From the NCBI RefSeq assembly GCF_030408415.1, contig NZ_CP046976.1, positions 62,001 to 126,000 of the forward strand: a DNA stretch of 64,000 nt. Direction: 5' to 3'. Positions 50,139 to 58,564 of the stretch are shown piece by piece. This DNA comes from Corynebacterium appendicis CIP 107643. GTDB lineage: Bacteria; Actinomycetota; Actinomycetes; Mycobacteriales; Mycobacteriaceae. The notes beneath the pieces were generated by a model. The model had not been told where the DNA came from. It did not search any database and was given only the letters and a program-made list of their open reading frames with translations. How positions within the stretch are numbered: position 1 is the stretch's first letter; each line of letters opens with the position of its first letter. Both the position numbers and the translations under genes were made by a program.

Positions 50139-50812
50139 TGAGCTAACCCGCTTTCTCCTCGGTACAGCAGCAACGGTATCCGCGCAGCGATGGTCGTTGG
50201 GCCGCCGTTGGGTGAATTCACTTCGATTCCGCCCCCGAAAGCGGCGATCCGCTCCCGCATGCCGTCGAGTCCGCCACCGGGCATGAAGCGCGCGCCGCCG
50301 TCGCCGGAGTCGGTCACCGCGACATTCAGCGTGTGGTCGCTGGTTATCAGCACGCTGACGGGAGCGCCCGGCGCGTGCTTCGCGGCATTGGTCAGGGCTT
50401 CGGAGGTGAAGAAATAGGCGGCGGCGAGGACGGAGTCGTCGATAAGCGGAAGCGGGTGCGGCGCGCGGACCGTCACATGCGGACCGTACTGCGCGGCTGC
50501 TGTTTCGACTGCCTCGACCAGCCCGCGGTCGGTCAGCTCGCGCGGGTGGATGCCGCGCACGGTGCGGCGCAGGGCGTCGAGGCCGTTCTTGAGGTCGCGG
50601 GCGGCGGCGTCGAGAAGCGGCGAGTCTGTTTCAAGCTGTGCTTCGCCGAGCTTCATCGCCGCCGCCACGAAATATTGCTGCGCGCCGTCGTGGAGGTCGC
50701 GTTCGATGCGCAGCCGCTCGACTTCGTACGCCTCCGCGATCTTGCGCCGCGAGGCTGTCAGCTCGTGGATCGCCCGCGCGGCCTCGGCTTCGTGGTTCTT
50801 CTTCCGCCACAT
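50135..50812 (-). CDS. Histidine kinase (HisKA_3 type) without sensor domain
   Basis: A 225-residue kinase with only the catalytic parts: HisKA_3 dimerisation helix with H41 in ERDLHDGAQQ and a C-terminal ATPase domain (AALTNAAKHA-like EALTNAAKHAPG, then DSGDGGARF and GLDGMRERI). There is no membrane segment or input domain; typical relatives have four to six helices before the helix. TACCCT is seven bases before the ATG (leaderless). It could sense through the ABC transporter, or could be a shortened gene. Confidence 0.85.
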   Translation of the reverse strand: MWRKKNHEAEAARAIHELTASRRKIAEAYEVERLRIERDLHDGAQQYFVAAAMKLGEAQLETDSPLLDAAARDLKNGLDALRRTVRGIHPRELTDRGLVEAVETAAAQYGPHVTVRAPHPLPLIDDSVLAAAYFFTSEALTNAAKHAPGAPVSVLITSDHTLNVAVTDSGDGGARFMPGGGLDGMRERIAAFGGGIEVNSPNGGPTTIAARIPLLLYRGESGLAQ

Positions 50813-50828
50813 GATTGAGAGGGTAGCG

Positions 50829-50848
50829 GGGTAGTGCTGGCACTACCC
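50829..50848. promoter_or_regulatory. 20-bp perfect dyad between the kinase and ABC genes
   Basis: GGGTAGTGC-TG-GCACTACCC, perfect 9-bp arms, followed at once by CCCG-TATT-CGGG. It lies 17 bases upstream of the kinase start and 56 before the ABC ATPase, so it suits a response-regulator site controlling both directions. Confidence 0.6.
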
Positions 50849-50903
50849 GTATTCGGGAGCCCGCGCCATGGTGCCCGCGCGCGGCACGCGGTGAAATGGA
50901 ACC

Positions 50904-51584
50904 ATGCTTGAACTCAACGACATCACCAAATCATTCACCCAGCAGCGGGTCCTCGAAGGAATCAGCCTGAATATCGGCCCCGGCGAGTCCGTCGCCATCA
51001 TGGGCCCGTCCGGCTCCGGCAAGTCGACGCTGCTCCACTGCATGTCGGGAGTGCTCGTCCCCGACCACGGCGAGGTCCGCTTCAACGGGCGCGACATCGC
51101 ATCGCTTCACGACGCCGCCCGCTCCCAACTCCGCCTCGACCACTTCGGCTTCATCTTCCAGGACGGCCAGCTCATGCCCGAGTTGACCGCGAAGGAGAAT
51201 GTGGCGCTGCCGCAGATCATGCGGGGTGAGTCCCGCTCGAAGGCCCACGCGGAGGCGACGGACATGCTCACCCGGCTCGGCCTCGGCGCCTTTGTGGACC
51301 GCTTCCCGGGCCAGCTCTCCGGCGGGCAGGGCCAACGCGTCGCCATCGCCCGCGCACTGGCGGGCCCGCCGTCCGTGGTCTTCGCCGACGAGCCCACCGC
51401 CGCACTCGACCAGGCCACCGGGCACGAGGTGATGCAGCAGATCACCGCCGTGGCCAAGAAATTCGGTGTGACGCTCGTCCTGGTCACCCACGACCCGAAG
51501 ATCGCGCAGTGGTGCGACCGCCGGATCGAGATCCGCGACGGCCTCATCCACACCGAGGGCACCGCGAAGGGAGTCCCGGCATGA
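50904..51584 (+). CDS. ABC transporter ATP-binding protein (MacB/LolD type)
   Basis: A 226-residue ATPase with Walker A GPSGSGKSTLL, signature LSGGQGQRVAIARAL and Walker B VVFADEPTAALD. Paired with an FtsX-like permease (ATGA overlap), and divergent from a two-component system: a combination typical of antibiotic- or envelope-stress-responsive (MacB-like, bacitracin/lantibiotic) units. The substrate is not determined. Confidence 0.9.
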   Translation: MLELNDITKSFTQQRVLEGISLNIGPGESVAIMGPSGSGKSTLLHCMSGVLVPDHGEVRFNGRDIASLHDAARSQLRLDHFGFIFQDGQLMPELTAKENVALPQIMRGESRSKAHAEATDMLTRLGLGAFVDRFPGQLSGGQGQRVAIARALAGPPSVVFADEPTAALDQATGHEVMQQITAVAKKFGVTLVLVTHDPKIAQWCDRRIEIRDGLIHTEGTAKGVPA

Positions 51585-52975
51585 GCGCAGTGACCTTACT
51601 GAACGCCGCCCAGTCCTCCTCCAGCGAGGGCCGCGCGCAACGCCAGACTGGCGAACGCTGGGTCCGCGCCCTGTCGCTCGTGGCGTTCGCCGTGTCCACC
51701 TGGATCCTGTGCACGCTGGCCGCCGGCACGTGGATGTTCGCGCAGCGCCACTGGCACCCGCACGACCGCCTCATTGAAGTGCAGGAGAACGCAGGCGGAC
51801 CTTTGTCCATGCCCTATATCTTCCTCGCCCTCTTCGCGTCATTGCTTGTGATTCCCACCCTGCTCGGCCTGCTCACCCAAGCCGCGCGTGCGAATCTCGG
51901 TGGCCGCGAAGAGCAGCTGGCCATCCTGCGCCTGATCGGCGCCACCCCCGGACAGGTGCGCGGCATGATGATTCTCGACGCCCTTCGCCAGGCCCTCGTC
52001 GGCCTTGGCATCGGCACCGTTTTGTACCTGGTCAGCGTGCCGGCATGGTCGCTGCTGTCGTTCCAGGAGAAGCGCATCGGCACCTGGGAAATGCTCACAT
52101 GGTGGGTCGTGCCCGTCGCTTGGGTTGTTGTCCTCGCCCTTGCCGCCGCATCCGTGTGGCTGGCTCTGCGACGGGTCGCCGTCACCCCGCTGGGCGTGAC
52201 CAAGAAGGTGCCGCCGAAGGGACAAAGCGTGATCACATTGGTCATTTCGCTTGTGGCCGCTATTTTCCTGTACCGCTACCTGAACACGCTGTCCATCGCA
52301 CCGGAAGCCGATGCCACCGAGTTCTTCGTGATGCTCGTCGTTGTCGCCGGCGTGCTGATGGTCAATGCTCTCATCGCCGTCGGCGTGATCCAGTTGATCG
52401 CCCGCGTCAGTTACCTGCTCCCCGGTTCTGCCAACTACGTGGCCACCCGCCGCGTCGGCCGCGGGGTGAGGACCACTTGGAAGCGCGTCGCCGCGCTGTA
52501 CTTCGTCGCGTTCATCGCGGGTGCTGGCAGCGGGTTCTCCGCTGTCCCGCAGATCGAGGATGATCCGGCCCTGAAGATGGTCACCGCCGACATTCCCTCC
52601 GGCGTGGCCATCACCGCTGTCTTCGGTGCCGTTCTGCTTATCGCATCCACGCTGCTTACCCAGGCGTTGGCTGTGGTGGAGCAAAAGCAGCTGACCAAGT
52701 CCCTCTACTTCATCGGCGCGCCCGCGAAGTTCCACACGTCCGTGGCCATCCGCGAGGTTGGAATCCCGATGGCTCTGGTGACCCTAATGGGCTTCGGCAT
52801 GGGCAGCATGATGGGACTAGCGATGGTCATCGCATCTGTCGACGCACTCCTGCTGCAGCACGCCCTCTTCGCCGCGCTGATCGTGCTGGCGCTCGCCGGC
52901 TGCGTCGCCGCCGTCTCCGCCACCGGCAAGCTTCGCGAGCGGGTGCTTTCCGAGACCGGCCGGCTCAATGACTAG
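51581..52975 (+). CDS. FtsX-like ABC transporter permease
   Basis: A 464-residue permease with about eight to ten helices in the FtsX-family arrangement: a segment at residues 30-55, then LALFASLLVIPTLLGLLTQA, AILRLIGATPGQVRGM (the cytoplasmic coupling motif) and three further groups. It is shorter than MacB permeases and has no big periplasmic domain in the first half, resembling single-permease exporters. It uses the ATPase encoded just upstream. Confidence 0.85.
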   Translation: MSAVTLLNAAQSSSSEGRAQRQTGERWVRALSLVAFAVSTWILCTLAAGTWMFAQRHWHPHDRLIEVQENAGGPLSMPYIFLALFASLLVIPTLLGLLTQAARANLGGREEQLAILRLIGATPGQVRGMMILDALRQALVGLGIGTVLYLVSVPAWSLLSFQEKRIGTWEMLTWWVVPVAWVVVLALAAASVWLALRRVAVTPLGVTKKVPPKGQSVITLVISLVAAIFLYRYLNTLSIAPEADATEFFVMLVVVAGVLMVNALIAVGVIQLIARVSYLLPGSANYVATRRVGRGVRTTWKRVAALYFVAFIAGAGSGFSAVPQIEDDPALKMVTADIPSGVAITAVFGAVLLIASTLLTQALAVVEQKQLTKSLYFIGAPAKFHTSVAIREVGIPMALVTLMGFGMGSMMGLAMVIASVDALLLQHALFAALIVLALAGCVAAVSATGKLRERVLSETGRLND

Positions 52976-52990
52976 TGCTTCGCTACTGCG

Positions 52991-53094
52991 CATGGACTGA
53001 TCTTCATGGACTAAACCGCATGGACTGTGTGAATTTTCGGCTGAATCAAAAGAGACTGCTCGGCCACACGGTTGATGCAGGTTAGTCCATGCGG
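52991..53094. repeat. CATGGACT direct repeats with an inverted copy
   Basis: CATGGACT occurs at 52991-52998, 53005-53012 and 53019-53026, exactly 14 bases apart. An inverted copy, AGTCCATGCGG (53084-53094), pairs with CCGCATGGACT (53016-53026). Iterons or an RNA hairpin between the ABC permease and the toxin-antitoxin patch are possible. No gene lies in the 234 bases from 52976 to 53209. Confidence 0.5.
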
Positions 53095-53209
53095 GGGAGT
53101 TCATGGGGAGTCATGGCGCGATCACCGTATGATCCAGCGCCGTGACTTCGCGGGTAGAGGCTGCAGCCTTCTCATTCGTCCGTTCCGTGTGGTCCCTAAG
53201 CGTCTCGAT

Positions 53210-53404
53210 CTAGCCGGGAAGCATCGGAACTACCTCGACGTCGAACTCGGACGGCGCGAGTCCAAACTGGTACGCCAGCGCCTCGACCACTTCATCTTCG
53301 GCGCGGTCCAATCGGCTCGTCTGCGAGACCACCCCGAGCTCTGTGCATTCCAGAACCCACACGCCGCTGGTGCCGCGCTCGGCGGTCACTGTGAACGTGT
53401 TCAT
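53210..53404 (-). CDS. HicB-like antitoxin-type small protein, orphan
   Basis: A 64-residue protein with the HicB/DUF1902-type beta start FTVTAERGTSGVWVLECTELG and a helix EDEVVEALAYQFG, ending in EVEVVPMLPG-like FDVEVVPMLPG. Related actinobacterial proteins usually continue further and pair with a HicA toxin; no HicA-like frame was found on either side, so this is an orphan or a shortened copy. ATG 53404 is used in preference to 53413. It may be a leftover of a toxin-antitoxin module. Confidence 0.6.
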   Translation of the reverse strand: MNTFTVTAERGTSGVWVLECTELGVVSQTSRLDRAEDEVVEALAYQFGLAPSEFDVEVVPMLPG

Positions 53405-53548
53405 CGCCACCATCCCTTTCCCAGCTCTGCGTCCTTTGCATTCTGATTAGCGCATGTTGATCCTAATTCAATTACGCGGCGAACGACTCAGTCCACTGAC
53501 TATTGACGGAACTGCTTTAAGCCTGGACCAAGGGGCGGGTGCCGAGCT

Positions 53549-53791
53549 TTATTCGAGGAGCCGCGAATATTGGGGGCGGGCTTTCATGGAGTGGATGAGT
53601 AGCTCGTCACCGTCTGCTGCGACTACGACGACAGATTCTAGGAGCCGGGCATGGGTGTCGAAGCCAAGTCTCAACTCTCTCCACTGAGTCGTTTCATCGT
53701 CGAGTGGCTCGATCCATACGGGATTGGAAGCCGCCTGTATGCCATCAGATGTCGTGATGCCGTGTTTGGTGGCGGACTTCGCACATCTCAT
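53549..53791 (-). CDS. BrnT-like small toxin
   Basis: An 80-residue protein with KHGIT at the start, a RELRLGFDTHARLLESVVVV strand pair (first 20: RELRLGFDTHARLLESVVVV) and IHSMKARPQYSRLL at the end, the order seen in BrnT-type RNase toxins and in actinobacterial proteins paired with ribbon-helix-helix antitoxins. The start overlaps the upstream antitoxin gene by ATGA. An RNase role is inferred from the family, not shown. Confidence 0.65.
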   Translation of the reverse strand: MRCAKSATKHGITTSDGIQAASNPVWIEPLDDETTQWRELRLGFDTHARLLESVVVVAADGDELLIHSMKARPQYSRLLE

Positions 53792-54033
53792 GCCGCGGTG
53801 AAAGCGTCTATCGCTTGGCGGATGAGTTCGGACCGGGTCACGTTCTTCTCAGTGGCGAGATCGTCGAGTGCTTTCAGTTCGTCGTCGGTGAGGCGGACAG
53901 CGACGACCTGCGCTGGAGTCGATCCGCGCCCCGGGCGCCCGCGGCCACGCTTCTTCAGGAGCTCTGGGTCGTAGCCGATCTCGGCTTCGGCGACCCAAGC
54001 GTCGATCTGCTCTTGGCTGGCGTTCACAGGCAT
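53788..54033 (-). CDS. Ribbon-helix-helix antitoxin (BrnA/CopG-like)
   Basis: An 81-residue protein whose C-terminal half is a ribbon-helix-helix domain: VVAVRLTDDELKALDDLATE then VTRSELIRQAIDAF. The basic middle KKRGRGRPGRG is common in such antitoxins. It precedes the toxin-like gene with a 4-base overlap. On this strand the promoter contains ATACAGTAT, an odd palindrome that is probably its operator (54035-54045). A frame open further upstream (to 54639) lies inside dnaX on the other strand and is not used. Confidence 0.75.
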   Translation of the reverse strand: MPVNASQEQIDAWVAEAEIGYDPELLKKRGRGRPGRGSTPAQVVAVRLTDDELKALDDLATEKNVTRSELIRQAIDAFTAA

Positions 54034-54126
54034 GACAATACTGTATAACGAAAATATCTGCGCTGGCAATGCCCACTTGTGGGCTGACCCACGGTGGGGG
54101 TCACGGGCGCCTAGTAGGGTGAAACC

Positions 54127-56673
54127 GTGGCTTTGTACCGGAAGTATCGCCCAGCCTCGTTCGCCGAGATGATTGGGCAGGAGCAGGTGACGCGTCCGCT
54201 GTCCACAGCGCTGGACAACGGGCGGGTCAACCACGCTTATTTGTTCTCGGGGCCGAGGGGGACGGGCAAGACGTCGTCGGCACGCATTCTGGCGCGCTCG
54301 CTGAACTGTGTTCAGGGGCCGACGTCGACGCCGTGCGGGGTGTGCCCGTCGTGCGTCGCGCTCGCGCCGGGCGGGCCGGGCAACCTGGACGTCACTGAGA
54401 TGGACGCCGCGTCGAACGGTGGCGTCGACGAGATGCGTGAGCTGCGCGAACGCGCGTATTTCGCGCCGGCGGAATCGCGGTACCGCGTGTTCATCATCGA
54501 CGAGGCCCACATGATCACGGGCGCGGGCGCGAACGCCCTGCTGAAGATCGTCGAGGAGCCGCCGGAGCACCTCGTGTTCATTTTCGCGACGACGGAGCCG
54601 GAGAAAATCATCGGCACGATCCGCTCGCGCACCCACCACTACCCGTTCCGCCTGCTCACGCCGCAGGCGATGCGCCAGCTCGTCGAGCGCACGGTCGCGG
54701 CGGAAGGCGTCACGGTCGACGAGAACGTCTACCCGCTAGTCATCCGCGCCGGTGGCGGTTCCCCGCGCGACACGCTGTCCATCCTCGACCAGCTGCTCGC
54801 AGGAGCCGGCCCCGAAGGGTTGACGTACGAGCTCGCGTTGCCGCTTCTCGGGGTCACCGATCTTTCGCTTATCGACGCCACCGTGGACGCCCTTTCCTCC
54901 CGCGACGCCTCCGCCCTGTTCCAGGCCGTCGACGATGTGATTGAGGCCGGCCACGAGCCCCGCCGCTTCGCGATAGATCTGCTCGACCGCCTGCGCGATT
55001 TGATGATCATTCACGCCGTCCCGAACGCCTTCGGCCAGGGACTTGTGGATGCCCCCGCCGACCGCGCTGAGATTCTTACCTCCGAGGCCGACAAATTCCC
55101 CGGCAACCAGCTCGCGGCGCTTGCCGCCGAGGTCAACGAGCGCATCACCTCCCTGCGCGGCGCGACATCCCCCCGCCTGCTGCTCGAGATCATGATGGCG
55201 CACCTCCTCGGTGTTCTCACCGGGACACAGGCGCCTGCCGCCGTCGCCGGCTTGACGAAAATTCAGGACGCCTCCGCCGAGGCCTCCGGCATGGGCGACC
55301 AGCCCCGCGGTGCCGCCGCGGCGTTGGCTGCCGCTGCCGCCGTGCAGGCCACCGCCAACGTCACATCCCAGTCCACGCCCGCTCCGCGCGAGGCACCCAA
55401 GCCCGCCCGCGAGCAGCGTGAGCAGCGCGCGCCGCAGCCTGAACCGCAGCGTCAGAAGCCTGCGCCGCAGCGTGAGCAGGAGCCCGCAGAGCGGGCGCAA
55501 CCCCAGCCGGCGCAACAACAGACAGCCCAGCAGCCACCCGCTGAGCAGCCCGCGGAACTCGCGCAGGAGCCAACACCGCAACCGGAACCGCCGGTTCAGG
55601 CCACGGCTGAACAAGAAAAGCCCGCAGTAGAGGCAACCCCGGCGGCGGAAACGGAGACTCCGGAACCTGCCAAGGAAGAGACCGGCCAGCCCGCCGAGGC
55701 TGCCGTTGACTCCGAGGAGCTCATGGAGCGGATCCGCAAGGAGTGGATCACGTTGCGGCAGTCGGTGGGTGAGCGCAACAAGGTCGCCGAAATCATGCTT
55801 ACCGAGGCAAAGCCGCTCGGCATGGAGGGAAACACGCTGGTTGTCGGCCACAACACGGGTGCGCTGGCGAACAGCATCAACTCGAAGCACAACAACGACG
55901 ACATCGCTGCGGTGTTGACGGAGAAGCTTGGCACCGAGGTCGCGGTGCGCTGTGTGGTGGGTACGGACCCAAAAGCCGCGGGCTTTGATGCCCCTGCTCG
56001 TGCGCCGCAGGCGTGGAGCCCGCCGCGCGCACAGGAACAAGCGACGGCATCGGAGCCCGAGCACAGCAGCCAGGGCCCTAAGTCCAGTGACACCACCGAG
56101 GAACCTCACGCCGCCGAAGGAGATGCCCCCGACGAGCCCACGCCGACGAGCGACGGCTCGGTGGGCGGCGAGAACGAGGCTGTGACTCCAGAACCGGAGG
56201 CAGCGCCAGTGCCGTACGACCCGTGGGGGTCCACACCAGCGAAGACCGTCAACTCGGAGGACAGCGGTGCTGAGACATCTGCTCCGTCCAAGGAACCAGC
56301 ACCGCAGCCGGAAACGCCTGCGCCGGCGCCTGAAAGATCACCTTCCGGCCCAGCGGCGGCTGCGGCAGCGGCGGCCGCCGCGGCAGGTGCCGCCGGTGTC
56401 GTGAAAGGGGCGGCTCCCCGAGCTACGCCCGATCCGACGGCGGGGCCGGACACCGGTTTCGGGGAGTCGACGAGTTTCAGCAGCGGAGTGCCGTTGCCGC
56501 CGGAGCCGGAAGACGAACCGCCGATGGAGGAAGAGCCGGCGCCGTACACTCGCGAGGATGAAGAGCGCGACATGGTCGACCAGTCACAGGAAGCGGGCAC
56601 ATTCGACAGGAGGAGCCCGACAGAGGTGGCCATAGAGCTTCTCGCTGATGAACTAGGCGCACGGCCCCTGTAG
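54127..56673 (+). CDS. dnaX: DNA polymerase III subunits gamma and tau
   Basis: An 848-residue clamp-loader subunit. Residues 1-370 form the AAA+ ATPase (Walker A GPRGTGKT 42-49; zinc cysteines C61, C70, C73, C76; DEAH in IIDEAHMI). Residues 395-520 are a low-complexity Pro/Gln/Glu-rich linker; 525-625 is the tau-type C-terminal region (LMERIRKEWITLRQSV...). The rest is another acidic/proline/alanine linker, including about 11 consecutive alanines (near residue 740), ending in a short conserved tail. GTG start follows TAGGGT by six bases (leaderless). No slippery A6 site was seen, so one product is likely. Confidence 0.93.
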   Translation: MALYRKYRPASFAEMIGQEQVTRPLSTALDNGRVNHAYLFSGPRGTGKTSSARILARSLNCVQGPTSTPCGVCPSCVALAPGGPGNLDVTEMDAASNGGVDEMRELRERAYFAPAESRYRVFIIDEAHMITGAGANALLKIVEEPPEHLVFIFATTEPEKIIGTIRSRTHHYPFRLLTPQAMRQLVERTVAAEGVTVDENVYPLVIRAGGGSPRDTLSILDQLLAGAGPEGLTYELALPLLGVTDLSLIDATVDALSSRDASALFQAVDDVIEAGHEPRRFAIDLLDRLRDLMIIHAVPNAFGQGLVDAPADRAEILTSEADKFPGNQLAALAAEVNERITSLRGATSPRLLLEIMMAHLLGVLTGTQAPAAVAGLTKIQDASAEASGMGDQPRGAAAALAAAAAVQATANVTSQSTPAPREAPKPAREQREQRAPQPEPQRQKPAPQREQEPAERAQPQPAQQQTAQQPPAEQPAELAQEPTPQPEPPVQATAEQEKPAVEATPAAETETPEPAKEETGQPAEAAVDSEELMERIRKEWITLRQSVGERNKVAEIMLTEAKPLGMEGNTLVVGHNTGALANSINSKHNNDDIAAVLTEKLGTEVAVRCVVGTDPKAAGFDAPARAPQAWSPPRAQEQATASEPEHSSQGPKSSDTTEEPHAAEGDAPDEPTPTSDGSVGGENEAVTPEPEAAPVPYDPWGSTPAKTVNSEDSGAETSAPSKEPAPQPETPAPAPERSPSGPAAAAAAAAAAAGAAGVVKGAAPRATPDPTAGPDTGFGESTSFSSGVPLPPEPEDEPPMEEEPAPYTREDEERDMVDQSQEAGTFDRRSPTEVAIELLADELGARPL

Positions 56674-56764
56674 GGGACTCGGTACACTAGTTCAAAGACG
56701 GAGCCGCAACGCGCCGGCTGCGTGAAAAGACATAGTTATAAGCGTCCAAGAAAGGTCAACGACC

Positions 56765-57124
56765 ATGACTCAGCCTGATCAGAACGGTATGCCCGACATG
56801 CAGGAACTCATCCGCCAGGCGTCTGAGGTCCAGGCACAGATCCAGCAGGCGCAGGAAGAGATCCTCGCCGCGACTGTCGAGGGCTCCGCTGGAGGCGGTC
56901 TGGTGAACATCACCATGACCGGTGGCGCAGAGATCAAGGACCTGTCCATCAAGCCGGAGGCTGTGGACCCGAACGATGTTGAGACCCTCCAGGACCTCAT
57001 CCTCGCCGCCTACCGCGATGCCCACACCAAGGCCGGCCAGCTGGCGCAGGAGAAAATCGGTCCGCTGACGCAGCAGGCCCCGGGCGAGGGCAATGACTTC
57101 ACCCAGATGTTCGGCGGAAACTAA
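56765..57124 (+). CDS. YbaB/EbfC nucleoid-associated protein
   Basis: A 119-residue DNA-binding protein of the YbaB/EbfC family, with helices at each end and the central strand [20 protein letters not shown]. It binds DNA as a dimer and is almost always next to recR and dnaX, as here. The gap to recR is eight bases, so they are co-transcribed. AAGAAAGG lies upstream as ribosome-binding site. Confidence 0.92.
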   Translation: MTQPDQNGMPDMQELIRQASEVQAQIQQAQEEILAATVEGSAGGGLVNITMTGGAEIKDLSIKPEAVDPNDVETLQDLILAAYRDAHTKAGQLAQEKIGPLTQQAPGEGNDFTQMFGGN

Positions 57125-57132
57125 GCCGCTGT

Positions 57133-57759
57133 ATGTTTGAAGGCCCTCTTCAGGACCTCATCGACGAGTTCTCCCGCCTTCCCGGAGTGGGACCGAAAAG
57201 TGCGCAGCGCATCGCGTTCCACCTGTTGAAAACAGACCCGGACGATATCGACCGTCTCCGCAGCGCCCTCGGTGCTGTGCGCGACGGCGTGACATTCTGC
57301 CGGATCTGCAACAACGTCTCCCGTGAAGAAGTGTGCCGCGTCTGCGCAGACAGCGGCCGCGATGCGGGATTGATTTGCGTCGTGGAGGATGCCAAAGACA
57401 TCCAGGTCATCGAGCGCACAGGGGAGTACTCGGGGCGTTACCACGTTCTCGGCGGGGCACTGGACCCGCTGGCGAACGTGGGGCCGAAAGACCTGGCTAT
57501 TTCCTCGCTTCTGCAGCGCATTGGCGGTGTGCTGCCGGACCGCGACGGTGAGGACGCCCCGGTTATTCACGAGGTCATTCTCGCGACCGACCCGGATACC
57601 GAGGGTGAGGCGACAGCGTCGTATCTGGCGCGTCTGCTGAAAGACTTCCCGGATCTGACCACGTCGCGCCTTGCGTCGGGCATGCCGCTTGGCGGCGACC
57701 TCGAATTCGTGGACGAGCTCACGCTGTCCCGCGCTCTGACGGGACGCCTGCAGCTCTAG
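57133..57759 (+). CDS. recR: Recombination protein RecR
   Basis: A 208-residue RecFOR-pathway protein with an HhH motif ([18 protein letters not shown] region), the zinc finger C-x2-C...C-x2-C (FCRICNNVS...VCRVCADS) and a Toprim domain ([31 protein letters not shown]). It loads RecA at gaps with RecF and RecO. The start directly follows the ybaB stop. Confidence 0.95.
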   Translation: MFEGPLQDLIDEFSRLPGVGPKSAQRIAFHLLKTDPDDIDRLRSALGAVRDGVTFCRICNNVSREEVCRVCADSGRDAGLICVVEDAKDIQVIERTGEYSGRYHVLGGALDPLANVGPKDLAISSLLQRIGGVLPDRDGEDAPVIHEVILATDPDTEGEATASYLARLLKDFPDLTTSRLASGMPLGGDLEFVDELTLSRALTGRLQL

Positions 57760-57820
57760 CTTCAGCGCCAGTTCACCACACCGCAGCCCGCCCGACCTGC
57801 GGCAGAGGCAAGCACACCCG

Positions 57821-58564
57821 CTAGCGGCCCATGCGCTCGAGACGCAGGCGGTCGACCTCGGGAAGCTCGAGTGGCTCGAGTTCTTCGAGCGCGATGCCCA
57901 TCGCCTCGGCGAGGATCAGGTCGGCGAGCTCGGGATTCCGGGCGAGTGCGGGGCCGTGCATGTAGGTGGCGATGACGCTGCCTTGCACGGCCCCTTCGCT
58001 ACGGCTGCCCCCGCTGCCCTCGCCTTCCTCGCCGCCGTTGCCCTGGCCGTTCGTCACGGAGCCGAGCGGGGAGGCGTCGGCGCCGAGGATCGTGCCGCCC
58101 AAGTGGTTCTCAAACCCGGTCAGCGGCTGGGTGAGCGCGGACGTGATGCCGGACTGAGTCGGTGTCGAGACGACCTCGCCGATGGCGCGGGTGGGGAGGG
58201 GGGTAGTGGTGGCGTCGATAAGCTCTAAGCCCGCGACCTGCTTGCCGTGGGCGCGGAAGCTCTCGCCGAGGACCTGCAGGCCGGCACAGACGGCGAAAAT
58301 GGGCCGTCCGTTCGCGGCGGCGCGCGACAGGCCCCCATCGGTGATGAGGTGCTCCGCGGCGAGAACCTGTGCGCTGTCTTCGCCTCCGCCGAGCGTGTAC
58401 GCGGCGAAGTCGTCGGGCACAGCTTCGCCCAGCTTGATGGGCAGAATCTCGGCGTCGATGCCGCGCATGCGGGCGCGCCCGCGCAGGACGAGGGCGTTGC
58501 CGTCGTCGCCGTAGGTGCCCAGCACATCGGGGAGCACGAGGCCGATCGTCAACGAATCAGTCAT
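57821..58564 (-). CDS. gatD: Lipid II isoglutaminyl synthase, glutaminase subunit GatD
   Basis: A 247-residue class I glutamine amidotransferase-like protein. The nucleophile is C93 in FAVCAGLQVLGE; a histidine in TYMHGPALARNPELAD completes the dyad. With MurT it amidates the glutamate of lipid II to isoglutamine, needed for normal cross-linking. It overlaps murT by 8 bases on the same strand. A serine/glycine/glutamate-rich insertion (residues about 175-195, NGGEEGEGSGGS) is unusual for the family. Confidence 0.93.
   Translation of the reverse strand: MTDSLTIGLVLPDVLGTYGDDGNALVLRGRARMRGIDAEILPIKLGEAVPDDFAAYTLGGGEDSAQVLAAEHLITDGGLSRAAANGRPIFAVCAGLQVLGESFRAHGKQVAGLELIDATTTPLPTRAIGEVVSTPTQSGITSALTQPLTGFENHLGGTILGADASPLGSVTNGQGNGGEEGEGSGGSRSEGAVQGSVIATYMHGPALARNPELADLILAEAMGIALEELEPLELPEVDRLRLERMGR

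Noticed and set aside
52991..53094. CRISPR array
   Set aside because: The repeats are only 8 bases with 6-base gaps and an inverted member; there are no spacers of normal size and no cas genes.
52976..53209. HicA toxin partner for the HicB-like gene
   Set aside because: The three minus-strand frames downstream and the 135 bases upstream contain stops within a few codons and no dsRNA-binding-type HicA motif.
54127..56673. Programmed frameshift in dnaX producing a separate gamma subunit
   Set aside because: No A-AAA-AAG-type slippery run with a following stem was seen at the expected place; the linker is GC-rich coding sequence.
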